The notes under the pieces are model-generated. The model saw only the letters and a program-made list of their open reading frames with translations, was not told where the DNA came from and ran no database searches. 64,000 nucleotides of DNA from Pegea sp. RAD2-039 (taxonomy: Eukaryota; Chordata; Thaliacea; Salpida; Salpidae). Positions 45,801 to 58,139 of the stretch are shown here, one piece after another. The stretch covers positions 124,001 through 188,000 of the forward strand of contig JAQGEQ010000213.1 of NCBI GenBank assembly GCA_034620365.1, in the 5' to 3' direction. The position numbers were made by a program, and so were the translations under genes. Numbering within the stretch: the stretch's first letter is position 1; every line of letters starts with the position of its first letter.

Positions 45801-48800
45801 TTTAGTTTTACTTCAGGTAATTTCTATCTTTCGATATACTTTTCTATTTTTTTAAATCTTATTAGGCGCATACATCTCATTCTGATCAACTGATGTCTGC
45901 TCTCAATTCCTACTTTGATTTAGAAGATCAGGAAGATTTAGATGTGATCCGTTTTTGTTTGAGAGGATTGATGCTGAAGAGCAGAAGATGTCGGATTGAA
46001 TCCTCGAATAAATTGAAAAAATATTTATCGTTAAAACATCCTGAAATGAAATATCTACCAGGTTTGATCTTCATCACTTCCTGATCTTCATCACTTCCTT
46101 ATCTTCTTCAGATCTTACTGATTTATTTTTTGTGGAAAATCCCTCCAATCTTCACCCATCAGTGGCACCTTTAAAAAGATCACCTCATCAAGAAGAAGAG
46201 ATTTTGTACATCTTGAAAGTCCTTGTATCAGAAGAGGATACTAATATCAAAACAAGATCTCTTCATCAGTTGATTTTGTTAATAGAAGATGAGGATCTTC
46301 TGAAAGTCTTCATTTCAAATGATGGCTTTGAACTGATTCTTTCGCAACTTCATCAACTTGCTTCTGACCGTCATTCGGTTGTCGTCGATAAATCCTTCCT
46401 CGCCGTTTGTTTATCTGTCATCAAAACAACTCTTCGCGGGAATTCAGTACTTCGAAGCCGGCAAGTTAACAACAAACAACTCCTTCTTGATTTGATCCGA
46501 TCAGTTTACATCTGTCGCTTGACGTCTTCTCGTGATGAGATCTCTATCATTATTTCATTGTTAATTTTTGATGATGTACTCCGTGTCTTTGTGCATCCAA
46601 CAGATGAAGGATCTGATCGAGAGTTGAGTCTTCCATCGGTGGTCTTTTCATGTTACCAGGTCTTCTACTTCTTAATATGTGTCTTCGATATTTTTATCAT
46701 TTTATTTTTTTTTAGATCCCATTTATATGTCCTGTTCATGATTCAAACAGCTCTCATCGAATTCCAAACATCAATTTGAGTTATCTTCTTGAAGGACCTT
46801 CTGGATGCTTTCTCCGTCAAAGTTGGAATCAATTCAATAAGCAGCCACCTAGTGGTCACTTTTCACATCTTCAACTTCATCTTTTGATATTTAATCTTTC
46901 CTCAGATTGCAAACTCAAGATGACAAAAACCGATGATCTTCATCTGATCTTCTCCTCATCTTCTCAATCTTCTCAACATCTTCTTCAAATGTGTCTTGAA
47001 GCTCAGTGTCATTCCTTAGCAACCAGATCACTCAATCTTCTCCGAATCTTCATCTCCTGCTCTCGTCTCGTTCGCGATCATCTTCTCCGAGATGAAGTCT
47101 TCCGGCAACTGCTCACCAAATACCTTCAGGTTATTCATGACGTCATCACCATTCTAGTGATGATGACGTGTCGATGACGTAACAGAAGCAGCCATCGTGT
47201 CAGGAAGATGAGATGTTGCTGATCTCAGTGACGAGTCTTCTAGAAGAACTCTTTCAAACTTCTTATATTCCATTCCTTGTCTGGTTTATTGACGCTGCTG
47301 GTTTGATGACGTCATCAGCTTCGCGTGGACTCCTCTACATCCTTCAATCTCCCTTGCTACCTCCTGATTCGCGCGTTTTAATGACGTCATCAGCAACTAC
47401 CCGCCGGAAACTTTGCGCGCGAATCTTGTCGCTTATCAGCATCGTGTCAACTTCTGGAAACTTCGATTTTCGAGTTAGTGATGTCATCAGTGAGTGACGT
47501 CATCACCAGATTTCTATCTGCAGACTCACACTCGCCTACAGAGGGCGCTACACGGCGCGTTGTTGACGCGATTGAAGCTCGCGCATGCTCCTAATTACTA
47601 CGATCTCTCGTCAGTAGAGGGCGCTCTCACCGGCTTTGTACACATCAGTAGCGGTGATGACGTCATCAATGATCATCAATCACTTCGTCAACTTTTCAAA
47701 ACACTTCTTGAAGTGAGTGATGACGTCATCATCAAGTTGAAACTTCATTTGATGATGTAGATCGTGATTGCGTTCGACGCGAGAAACGGGCACGCGAGTC
47801 GATCTTCTTTTATGGGCAAGGGAGTTCGAAGAGCAGCATCCCAATGTGTCCTTCACATCTCACGACTTCTCGTGTCTCATGACGTCACTAACTGGCCGTC
47901 GTGGTTCATAGATGATCATGTGACAGAAATTGAGGACCAATTAAAATGGTTGGTGTCTTTGTGGTCAGCTCGTGACCCGCGGACGCGGTTTTGTGGTCTG
48001 GGAATCGCATCTTTGATGTCCTCATCTTTTCAAGGAGCAAAAATTTTGTCACAAATTTTCCAACAAACTGAAGGTGGTCTTTGGGGTCTAGTAAGTGTCC
48101 AATTACCTCAATACTTGGTCGTGACGTCATCACTTCGCGTCTTACAGAGTCTCGCCATCTTTCTCGATCACTCGGAATGCTCTGCAGTTCGTTCAAGCGC
48201 TTGTGACGTCATCACTAATTTGTTACGTCATCCTTTCACTAACAGCAACTTTAAAGTAAACAGCTGATGACGTAATTGATGCAGTTGTCATGTTAACCGT
48301 TTCTCAGGGTCCGGTAGTGTTGGAAGATGAACACTCGTCACCACTAGAAGGCGTTTGCGCGCTGATTTCATTATTACGTCATACAAACGTCATCGATCAC
48401 ATTCACCTCTTGCTAACCTCATATTATCCTCATTCATTTGTTCGGTCTTCTTGTAATATTCAGCGGCAATTAAATGCAGAAATTCCCGCAGGTTTTGTTT
48501 TACTTTTCGATATCGGTTTACTGATGTTGATTTTTCAGATTCAGAAAGTTCTTTCATCTTTTCGACGCCCAATTCAGTTGCCATGGTAATCGAGTCTTTA
48601 ATCAATTTATTTATTTTTTACTTTTTTGTTTTTTATCAGAAATTTGGTGAAACAAATAGTGTAAAAGGTACAGCGAGTGTAAGTAGCGACGAAGAGCTAC
48701 AAATTGGTGAGGAGACATTAGTCGAGACTTGGCGCGCTATTTCCACCCCCAACTTGATTTCTTCTGTTTCCAATTTCCTCGTTAATTGTATTCTGAAGTC

Positions 48801-50891
48801 TCCAAAAGAAATTCTTCAAAATTTTATTGATAATAAATTACTTCAAAATATCACCAGGTGAGATCTTCTTCTGATCTTTTGATCTTCATCTTTTGATCTT
48901 TATATTTTCATCTCAAGTCTCATCGACTGCGAAAGGATGACGAAGATAATCTCAAAGATTGATCGGGATGTTTGTGACGTTTCTAAAAAGCGAAGAAAGT
49001 TACTCATTAGCGACCTTCAGCGGCAAAATTGTTCAATTCTTCATCTTCTCAAGATTTCCTTTTATTTTGATAACAAATTTCTCGATGTTCGATTCGTCGA
49101 CAAAATTACACCGCTGATGACGTCACAACAAGCTTTCGAAACACGTGAATTGTGTTTTGAAGTGATGACATTATTATTGAATCTTCCAGTGGAAGCTATG
49201 ATGATTGGATGTTGGGATGAAATTCTATCTTCAAATAACCTCACAAAAGATTTAAATCTTTCTCAAATCATTTTCATTTCAAACTTTTTTAAAAAAATTC
49301 AACAAAATTATCTAAAACTCTCGGAATTGTTACCAGGTGATTTGCACGTGACGTCATCACGTGACGTCATCACGTGACTTTTCTCATTCACAGAAACGAT
49401 GAGCCAATCAGGAGAGATTGCTTCAGTTTTGATCGAATCTTTTCAAATGATTGTTCCATCTCTTCATATCAGCTCAGATTTAAATGATCGGATGAAGACT
49501 CTTTCACAAGCTCTCTGCAACATCTTCCTCTGCTCTCGAATCGCTAAAGATGTCGCCATCAAAGGTTAAAACCATCAGAGACTTCTGTATCTTCATCTTT
49601 CTGATTTTAGTTCAATTCTTGGAGTCTTGCATCCGATCAATAGATCATCTCAACAAGAATCTTCAATCTTCAGCTGTCATCCTGACAAGAGGTGAGATTC
49701 ATAGAAGACTTCAAAAGCTCTTTTTTAAATCTTATTCTTCAGATCTTCTTAAAGATGTCAACTTGGATCCGTTGATGTCCTTGATGTCTTTGTGCATCAA
49801 TCTGATGTTTGAAGACACAAAGATGAAGTTGAGAGCTTCACAATCGAATCTTGGAGTGGTAAGTTCGAAATATTTGAAATAATTTTCAAAATTTGATTTA
49901 AATTTCTTCTTAAGATCATCCACAGACTATGGAGGAGCTCTTTACTCTTTCCTACATCTTTTCAGCTGCTTCTGATGAAACTAATTTTGAATTTTACTTC
50001 AAATTGTGAAGAAGGTTCAACTACATCTCTCATCTTCAAACTTTTCTTCAATCTCTTTTCAGCAATCATCACTTTATGCTCTCAAAGTGATAAAACTTCT
50101 GCGACTTATCAACTCGTACAAGGAATAAAAAAATCCCCGAATCCTCATCTTATGATCAATTTTCAAATCCTCATCAATTGTTCATCACTCTCTGAGTTTA
50201 GGACTCTCATCTGGAAGGTGTGTCCTTCATCTTCTCACTTTTTATGATCAACTTTGTTGTAATTTCAGGCAAATCTTCTTCAAATATTTCCTTCAGTTGT
50301 AGATCATTTTCTATCACCTCTGAAAAGATGTAAATATCAATTTGAAGTGTTGAACTCTTGGCTGTGTCTCTTACTCACTCTTTCCTTTCACACTGATGGT
50401 CAACAAAACATTCTTAAAATATCAGGTTCATTTTAGAAGGTCCTGGAACCTCTTATCTTCATTTTATAATCTTCTTCCAGACATTTTTGTGATGTTTCTT
50501 CATCTCCACAATAATGATCAGATTTTCAACTTCCACCTGATCCGAATCATCCGCAATTTATGCTTCCACTCCTCCAGCAAACCTCGGATCAGTTCATCAA
50601 GTAATTTCATCTTCATCTTGTTCAACTTCTTAGATGAATTTTCTTTTAGAACCTGTAATAACTTTGATGATATCAGGGCTTCAACATCACCGGTTAATTA
50701 CATTATCCGCTATCTGCTCCCTTCTTTCAAATAATCAAAAAGCAAAAGTTCATTTGAAAGGTTCAGGACTTTTAAAAGTCCTCCGAGATTTATTTGCGAG
50801 ATTAAATCTCGCTCAGGATGAAGGAATTATAAGTCCTGAAGATGTCAACGTCAAAAACTCATTACAAAAGATCATCAACCAATTAGAATAG
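42866..50891 (+). CDS. RTTN: Rotatin, centriole/basal-body armadillo-repeat protein
   Basis: A large helical-repeat protein required for centriole elongation and ciliogenesis, and for left-right patterning in vertebrates. Early exons fit phase: 42866-42914, 43046-43233, 43290-43482, 43542-43618, 43674-43934, 43986-44124, 44175-44280, 44333-44513, 44568-44654, then 44736 onward; further open blocks separated by introns of about 50 nt run to the stop at 50889-50891. Matches to human rotatin in order: IPEIRTRALESLISKL, LFVGLLEWFNF, FPWHPLTATDHHVL, FRDFPSEIFLQRPAIVQ, APNYYDLSSVEGALTG, SFMGKGV, SLWSARDPRTRFCGLG and GGLWGLV. Estimated length is about 2,000 residues (human 2,226). Exons between 45.2 and 49.4 kb are dense in TGACGTCA, encoding recurrent DVIT/DVTS. 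Downstream exon joins were not all solved, and the last third is less certain. Confidence 0.92.
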
Positions 50892-50934
50892 ACATTTTTG
50901 TAAAAGTTTTTCTCTTTTTTATGAATTTTTATGA

Positions 50935-50940
50935 AATAAA
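50935..50940 (+). terminator. Polyadenylation signal of rotatin
   Basis: AATAAA 43 bp after the rotatin stop codon, followed by a T-rich stretch. Confidence 0.65.
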
Positions 50941-51261
50941 TTTTATTCTGATAATTTCTGATGATTTTGAACTGGTTTTATTTAAAAACTTTCAACTAAC
51001 AACCACCGAAGTTTCGATTTCAATTTTTCAAAGTCTTTTATGATCTTATTTACAGTTTTTTGAGAAACATTTAAAAGAAATTATCGATGCTTGGTAGATA
51101 CAAAACTGTTTGAGAAATTGACTTAAATCAGCAAATTTAGGAAACACTTTGAGACTTTTTACAAATCAATGTTCTTATCACATCTAAATGAGCAAATTAT
51201 ACTTTTATACAAATCGCGATAGCTTCTAGAGGTCAAGTCTTATCATCTTTATCTTTACAAC

Positions 51262-51519
51262 AGTTTTTGAAATTTGTTGTAATTACAAAAGATAAAAGGA
51301 ACATCTTGATAATGATTAATAGAAATATTTTGATATCTGAATATTTTGTTTGATAAATCTAATAACTTTCAAAGTTAGTCTTATCATTAATTACAGCTTT
51401 CGTAAACTTTTTTAAAACTGGATATTAGATTGATAAAAAATTATCAAACTAATCATATATATAAACTCTAATTGTTATATTTGATAAACTTGTGGAAGAA
51501 TAACAAATTTGAACTGATT
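51262..51519 (+). repeat. Direct repeat copy 1 (about 97% identical to 55336-55592)
   Basis: A 258-bp non-coding segment beginning agtttttgaaatttgttgta, offset 4,074 bp from its partner, with about seven differences. Each copy lies 3' of one of the two TIMP-like genes. Confidence 0.95.
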
Positions 51520-52716
51520 CAAAAGAAAGTTAAGTTTTGTTGATAAATTAAAAGAGAAATTAGCCTTGAATTAACAAAGATCAGATTGTATTTATTTATA
51601 ATATTTATTTTAAAGCTTCAATTTGACTAAATATTTCAATAAATTACCTACTTTATTAGTTTTCATAATATATAGTTCCTTCAATAAACAATTTCTACCA
51701 ATTAACAGATTTTGGTGAGTTTAAAAGTAAATAAATTCCTTATCTATTATTTCCTCTTATGTATTTCAGTGTTAAGTTGATTCAATCTTTTTTATGTAAG
51801 CTGATATTTTGTATGAAATGAAATATACTTTCATGTTAAGAATAAAACATTAATTAGATAAAAACTGTTTTTTATCTATAAATTATTGTTGTTTGAAAGT
51901 TAATACACATCAATTCTCACCTAAAGTTTTAGCATATAAAATTAGTATTTGAAAAATTGACTTAATTTGACAATCACAAAATTATAATAATGAGTAGGGC
52001 AACTTTTTTATTATTTAAAACAACCATTTAACATGGTAGAAAAATTTGAAGAAATCAAAATGATAAAAAGATTTTCTAAAAAGTAAAAACTTTATTCACG
52101 TTTCTTTTTACAGTTTTAAACAACCTTTTTCAAATATTTTTAAATAGACAAATACAAGTTTGCCAGATGTGATTTGTAGTTTTTTTTTTGTGTAAATTGT
52201 AAGTGAGCTCCAAATGAAATTTTATCTAAGCTATTCGTGGAAAATAAATTAGAGTTATAAATAGCAAAAATCAAACTTTTAATTACATTGTTACATGTGC
52301 AAACTATGGATTACTGCAAATCAAGTAAAAACTAATAGCTACTAATGAACAAGTAGTAGCTACATTATTAGCTATTATCAATGTTATTAAGTGAGATATT
52401 TTTCGTAAATGTTCTCTGTTTTATTTTAGCTGACAAAATAAAAGTTGTTTTATGGTTATTTTTTGCAAATTTTTGATACATAAAAAATCTTTTAACATCT
52501 AGCATATAGATTGAATTTATTATTTACATTTTATAAACGTGGTAAAAAACGAAACATCTGAATTTGTAAAAAAAAATAAAATAAAAAGTTTGAAAAATAA
52601 AATTATTAAAAATGTTTACATCAGAATAAGTACTACAAAAAAAACTTTACAAGAATATATTTATAGAATTATAAAGCTTCTCAAATATGTATCTTCGTTA
52701 TTTAAAAATTTTATAT

Positions 52717-54502
52717 TTAAAGATAATTATTAAAAATAACACATTTATTCTTTTTGTTTGGTATACAAACATATTTAGCTTTTTCAGCTGTCGTCAATAC
52801 TGATTTTGCTGAGATATAACAAGTGCTTTCTTCTGATGTGATGGTATCAATCTTTCAACAACAAACATATGGATAATAAACTAAAATTATCCAAAGTTTA
52901 TTTACAGCTACATCAAATCCAATTTAAATTAAGAAATGAAATGCTTATGGTTATAACTGTTACTAAAAACTTGTTCATGGAAAGAAGTTGACTTACTGGA
53001 GTAGTACCAATAAGAGATAATTCACATTTTCCACATGAAGCTGAAAATAGATTCTCAAAGTTTGCTTTGATTGCTTTGCGATCCGCTGATGATAAGGTTG
53101 ATATTCGTATGCGGAAGTCATCTTCTCCAAAATTTGTAATATCCTTTCCTATCATTGTATAATTTATTAAAAGTTTCTTAACAAACTTCAAAAGCTTGAA
53201 CTTTGTCAAGAAAACTAATTACTTCCAGCCTGTGAATTATGTAAACAATAAAATATTTATTTAAGAATATGTAGACTTGTGCAAATTTCTTTTTACAAAC
53301 AATCACAAAATGTCACACCCATAATGATATAGTATTTCTGAAGATAAAATAAAAAGCCTGTCATGTTTTCTCGGATGCCATTTAGAGTAATTTTAGATTT
53401 TCTCTGAAAGTTGCCTTTATATACCTAAAACATTAAAGTGTAATTTAAAAAATCATTTGTAAGTAAAACAATCTTCTTATAAGACACTTTTTTAGAATAA
53501 AATACAATCAAAAATTTGTTAGAAAAGTTTTTGAATAAAATAAGTTATACGAAATTTAGTAGGCTTTTTGTACTAAAAGTTCCACTAAAGTAATTTAACA
53601 GCGATTTTTGTACAGCAGAAAGTACCTTTCTTATTGAAGCACTGTATACAACTCTTCCAAAGTTACAAAGTCTAAAGTGATGACAATCTGTTGAAACATT
53701 CTTTAGATATTTTTAAGGGATTTTTATGCTAAATATTTTGTTAGAATTTGACTATAATTTTTACCAGATATGAAATGAAATCAAGTACACTTACCTCTTA
53801 CTATACGAGATGATTTCACAAAAATCTTTAAAGCTTTGAAAAATATTTATTTCAATGAAAATATTTTAAAGCATATGTTAAAATTTTTATAGAAATTGTA
53901 ATTGAATTTAAATTCTATATTTTGCCAATTTATTATATAAACATATTTTATGATTCAACTTTTTCTACTAAATAAGCGGTTCTCAAACGTTAGCTAAGTA
54001 CGAAAAGTCTGGAAAGAGTTTTCAAAAGATTACTTCCCTTTGATTAAAAGTACTGCAACACTTAAAGATATACTCATTTAGGTGCCAAGCTGATGATTTA
54101 AAAAAGTTCTTTAAACAATATGAAGAATTATTTTAAAGAATTCGCACTTCCATTAAACTGGTTTTTATAAACAAATATTTGTTGTGCTTGTTGCTGTGCA
54201 GCTTAAATTTACTTCTGATAATCTTTTTTAATCAAATAAAAACTTTTTCCAGAAACCCCATTGAGAAGCACTGTCTAAACACTTTTGATTACAAAATAGG
54301 TTTAGTTTCCTATTTTCAACATTTTTATAATCGAAAATCACTTCTAATTGACGTAAAACTCACCAAATGTTGTATCATCTGAGCAAAACATAGCTTGTGG
54401 CAAAGTTCCATTTTTACAACATGAACAACTCACTTCATTGTAAAATAAAAGTGAAGTAAAGACTAAAATAATATAAAATGATCTCATTGTGAAATCTTTC
54501 AT
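52717..54502 (-). CDS. TIMP-like secreted protein A (NTR-fold metalloproteinase inhibitor family)
   Basis: Probable secreted tissue inhibitor of metalloproteinases. Six exons give 210 residues: 54364-54502, 53795-53833, 53626-53687, 53319-53424, 52997-53148, 52717-52851. A signal peptide (hydrophobic run after MRSF) ends NEVS; the predicted mature chain then starts CSC and has a further Cys in PQAMFC, as in TIMPs, where Cys1 chelates the catalytic zinc. Later blocks match the family order: ALKIFVKSS strand, VYKGNF, YIIMG (TIMP LIAG), LSSADRKAIKANFENLF followed by SCGKCEL (TIMP GCEEC/GCGKC), and a C-terminal YVC...C pair. The residue before that helix is EDDF where TIMPs have a Cys (CxF). Met6 may be the true start. 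A TATA box lies 40 bp upstream. Paralogue of the gene at 55752-57286. Confidence 0.82.
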
Positions 54503-54541
54503 CAAAGCAAAGAGAAAATATTTTCAAACTCTTGAAGTTTT

Positions 54542-54549
54542 CTTTTATA
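54542..54549 (-). promoter_or_regulatory. TATA box of TIMP-like gene A
   Basis: Minus-strand TATAAAAG, 40 bp before the first ATG. The same 8-mer occupies almost the same position (37 bp) before TIMP-like gene B, so the spacing was conserved through the duplication. The spacing implies a very short 5' UTR, or initiation at the second Met of each protein. Confidence 0.7.
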
Positions 54550-55335
54550 TCTTGATTTATGAAATCAGATTTGAAGAAGAATTTCTAAAGATTTTGATTT
54601 AATGACATAATTATTAAGTTTGTTTACAAATATCCTCTAAACCATCGATTAAATGTGAATTTCTCAAGCAGTTTGTTTGTTTTCAGTTAAAACTTCCTTT
54701 ACACAAATCTGATTAAGTATCTAAAATCCTGTTTAAAAAAGCTGTTTTTTTTGTCATTTTATTTAAAAGAATTAAAAAATCAATTTTAAGAACTTTTTAT
54801 TTCAGTTTACGAAAGACTTTTCATCAAAATCTTCTTTCAAGATACTCTGCGGTGAGCTCCAATAATCAAATGAGTCTTTAAAGCCTAAGCAACCAGATGG
54901 AAACAAAGTTTTTCTTCGTTTTACATTATTCAGATAATTATCGACCAGTTGGTTTATTAAACAGTTGTTTTCTAAGTAAGGTTTGAATCATACTAAATTT
55001 GAAAAACAATTGTTAAGCTGTTGCTGATATTTTAGCATTAAACACACGATTAAAAGAAGTTTATTTCTTAGTAACTGAAATTGTGTTAAACGTCAGAAAC
55101 TGTGGATAACACAAAAGTGATATCTAAATCAAATTTTTTAAGTCTAAATTTAGTGCCAGTATCTTAAGGCAGACTTATTGATATTAAAAATCAAAAACCA
55201 ATACCACATTTACACAAGCAAACTATACATTGTGATTGCTAATAATAGAAATCAAGTTCTATCGCGTGTCATTTCGAAGAAAGTTTAACTTGGAAAATAT
55301 CTATTTCCTAATATATTTCTATTTATCTTTAAAAA

Positions 55336-55592
55336 AGTTTTTGAAATTTGTTGTAATTACAAAAGATAAAAGGAACATCTTGATAATGATTAATAGAAAT
55401 ATTTTGATATCTGAATATTTTGTTTGATAAATCTAATAACTTTCAAAGTTAGTCTTATCATTACTTACAGCTTTCGTAAACTTTTTTAAAACTGGATATT
55501 AGATGCATAAAAAATATCAAACTAATCATATATATAGACTCTAATTGTTATATTTGATAAACTTGTGGAAGAACAACAAGTTTGAACTGATT
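55336..55592 (+). repeat. Direct repeat copy 2 (partner of 51262-51519)
   Basis: Nearly identical to the segment 4,074 bp away, differing by a few substitutions and one single-base gap. It lies 160 bp beyond the stop codon of TIMP-like gene B. Confidence 0.95.
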
Positions 55593-55751
55593 AAAAGTAT
55601 GCAATAAAGAATTTAAAAAGAGAAATTTGTTGGAAAATGTTACATCAAAATAATGGGTAAAGAAATTAATAAAATATAGTTTACAGATTTATAGCATTTA
55701 ATTAAGTAAACTTTCCAAACAAGTATTCCAGTTGAAATGAAAGTTTTTCGT

Positions 55752-57286
55752 TTACTTGTTTCTTAATACACAGAAACCATCTTCTCTTTCTACACAAGCA
55801 AAAAGACTCTCTTCAACTACTGACATTCTATTTCTTAAACCACAATTTGGCTGTGGTTCATGCAGACCTCCCTTTAAACAAAGATAAACAAAAATATTTT
55901 ATCATTTTAATCTACAACTCATTAACAACTAAAAATAGGATTATAGCTAAAAAATTGATTAAATTTTTCTTTTATTCTAGATATATAGATTATATTCTGA
56001 AAACGTAACTTACTTGTGGAGGCAGGAAAGAGTATAGATCACATTTTCCACATGAATTTCGAAATCGATATTCGAAGTTTGTTTTAATTCTATTCCGAGT
56101 AGTTTTAGACAGTGCTGACATTTGTATTCGGAAACTACAACCCCCAAAATGACTGATATCGTCTCCTATTAAAGTTGTTTTTATTAACAATCACTACAAG
56201 CTATCAACAATTATATTTGCTTAGAAAAAATACCCATAATAATATATGTTTCTCTAGTAGAAATATCCCTCTGGAAAAAATAACTAAAAATGAAAGTAAT
56301 CTCCGATCCTTCCTGAAAATTACCTTTAAAGACCTAGATAAGCAAAAACGAGATTTTATTGATTATTCAGCATAAAATTGATTATCAAAAATACAACTCA
56401 AAATATGGATAAAACAAAAATATATAAATTATGTCTTATTTTGTACAAGCTGCTTTTTGTGACAAATAAATAGAGATCTTATAAAAGATACAATTGATTT
56501 CAGTTCTTCCTTAGGTGAAAATTCCTGTTTAGTGATGATAACATTCATTTTTTGTAATTTAAAATACCCTTGATATGGTAGCTGTGAACATACGTCCTCC
56601 ATAAGGATCTGTTAAAAGTTTTATAATTACATAAATTATTTGCATTTAGTATTTTGTTAAAAACATAATTTTCCAATTATAACTAAGAATAGAATCAAAT
56701 TAATCGAAATACCTCTTATTGGTCGAGATGATCTCACGTAAATTCTTAAAGCTTCAAAAAAAGAAAATATTTACTTTAATGAAATTTGAGTTATGAATAA
56801 GAATATTATCAGTTTAAACTTGATATAAAAATTTGCGCTTTTTAATAGATATCCAATTATTTCAATATTGAGCTGGTGATTTTAAAAACTTCTCAGAATA
56901 ATTTAACAATTATTTATAAATATTCAGACTTTCATCAAAATAGCTTCAAATGAAGATATATTTTTTGTGCTGGTTATTGTCCAGCTCAAAGATATTTTTG
57001 AAAATTTCATTTTGATTAAATAAGATCTTTTCTTAGAGACACCATTGTTTGAGGGCCACTGCATTAGTTGTTAAAAGTGAAGAAAAATCAACGAAAAGAT
57101 TAAAAATAATATCATAAACGAGAATAATATAAAAATCGATATAAGCTCACCAAACGTAGTATGCTTTGAGCAAAAAATAGTTTGTGCTGGTTGCACTCCG
57201 GCACACATACTACTTACTTCAGTGTAAAACAAGAATAAAGTAATAATAGACAAAATATTGAAAGATCTCATCGTGGATTCTTTCAT
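55752..57286 (-). CDS. TIMP-like secreted protein B, zinc-binding N-terminal Cys lost
   Basis: Tandem paralogue of TIMP-like A. Six exons in the same phases give 195 residues: 57151-57286, 56713-56751, 56568-56608, 56234-56333, 56014-56165, 55752-55871. Blocks: signal peptide ending TEVSS, then MCAGVQPAQTIFC, ALRIYVRSS, VFKGNFQEGSEITFIF, YIIMG, FGGCSFRIQMSALS, SCGKCDL and a C-terminal SLFACVEREDGFC very like TIMP FFACIKRSDGSC. Compared with copy A (EVS-CSC), copy B has EVS-SMC: the first Cys, whose amino and carbonyl groups bind the protease zinc in TIMPs, is replaced by Ser. It keeps the mid-domain Cys (GGCSF) that copy A lacks. It may no longer inhibit metalloproteinases, unless signal cleavage occurs directly before the remaining Cys. 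Confidence 0.83.
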
Positions 57287-57322
57287 TTGAAGGAAAATGT
57301 TTTTTTATTTTGTTGAAACTTG

Positions 57323-57330
57323 CTTTTATA
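57323..57330 (-). promoter_or_regulatory. TATA box of TIMP-like gene B
   Basis: Minus-strand TATAAAAG, 37 bp before the first ATG, matching the element of TIMP-like gene A in sequence and position. Confidence 0.7.
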
Positions 57331-58139
57331 GTCTGATTATATTTCCAAAAGTGAAAAACATTTTTGAACATTATGACTTAATGACATAATTAACTTTTTT
57401 ATTAAAAGTTTGACAAAGTTAACAATTAATCTTTCACTTAAATATGAAGTTCTCATCAATTATCTTTATATTTAGCTAAATTTGTTTATACACAAAAGCA
57501 TCAAAATGTTTAAAATAAATTAGCTGTTCACCTACAAGTTTGTTTTTGAAAAACTTTAATTATTTAAGTCAAAAAATTCAGCAAAACTTAAAATTTACCA
57601 AAACAAGTAAGCAATTGAGAAAAGTTTTTGTTTTGAAGAAAAGAAGCCTCAAAAATGTTTAATTTCAAATTAATGAAAGACTTTTGATTAAGCAATTAGA
57701 TCAAACTGTTCAGCTTTGTAAAAAAGAAAACATGTTTTTCAATCCTAAGTTATCTAATGGAAAAGATTCCCAAAAAAACTTGCAAAAGAGTTATTTATGA
57801 TGACTAGTTTGCTACCTGTATTTAACAAATCCAACAGGTAAAAGTTGAACAAAGTAGCAATTTGTTAAGTCCTGATGTGCCCAAGATAACAGATCCAAAA
57901 TACGATCTTTTGAATGAATAAAGTTGAGGAATTTCCGGTTGTATATTTGAGAAGTGTTAAGCACACCTTGAAGTTTAAAAAGGCGGAATCATTCAAGCAT
58001 AGAAGAACAGTTCAATCTTTGTTTTGAAGAATCATCCAACAAGTAAAAGGGAATATGATTAGTATCACTAATTGCAGGTATCAGATTGTATTGATATATT
58101 TTGAGAAGTAAACGGAGATATATATACAACAAAATCTGA

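Larger units (their letters stand above)
50892..52716. other. Intergenic region between rotatin and TIMP-like gene A (convergent)
   Basis: Non-coding and AT-rich. It contains the first copy of a 258-bp direct repeat (51262-51519), whose second copy lies beyond the TIMP-like A gene. No coding frame is supported. Confidence 0.5.
54503..55751. other. Spacer between the two TIMP-like genes
   Basis: Contains the TIMP A promoter and, at 55336-55592, the second copy of the 258-bp direct repeat. Otherwise AT-rich with no coding frame supported; the open frame at 55236-55427 overlaps the repeat and is not conserved in the other copy. Confidence 0.5.

Noticed and set aside
47906..48605. Minus-strand frames antisense to rotatin
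   Set aside because: They are shadows of conserved rotatin exons; the plus-strand frame matches human rotatin in these same segments.
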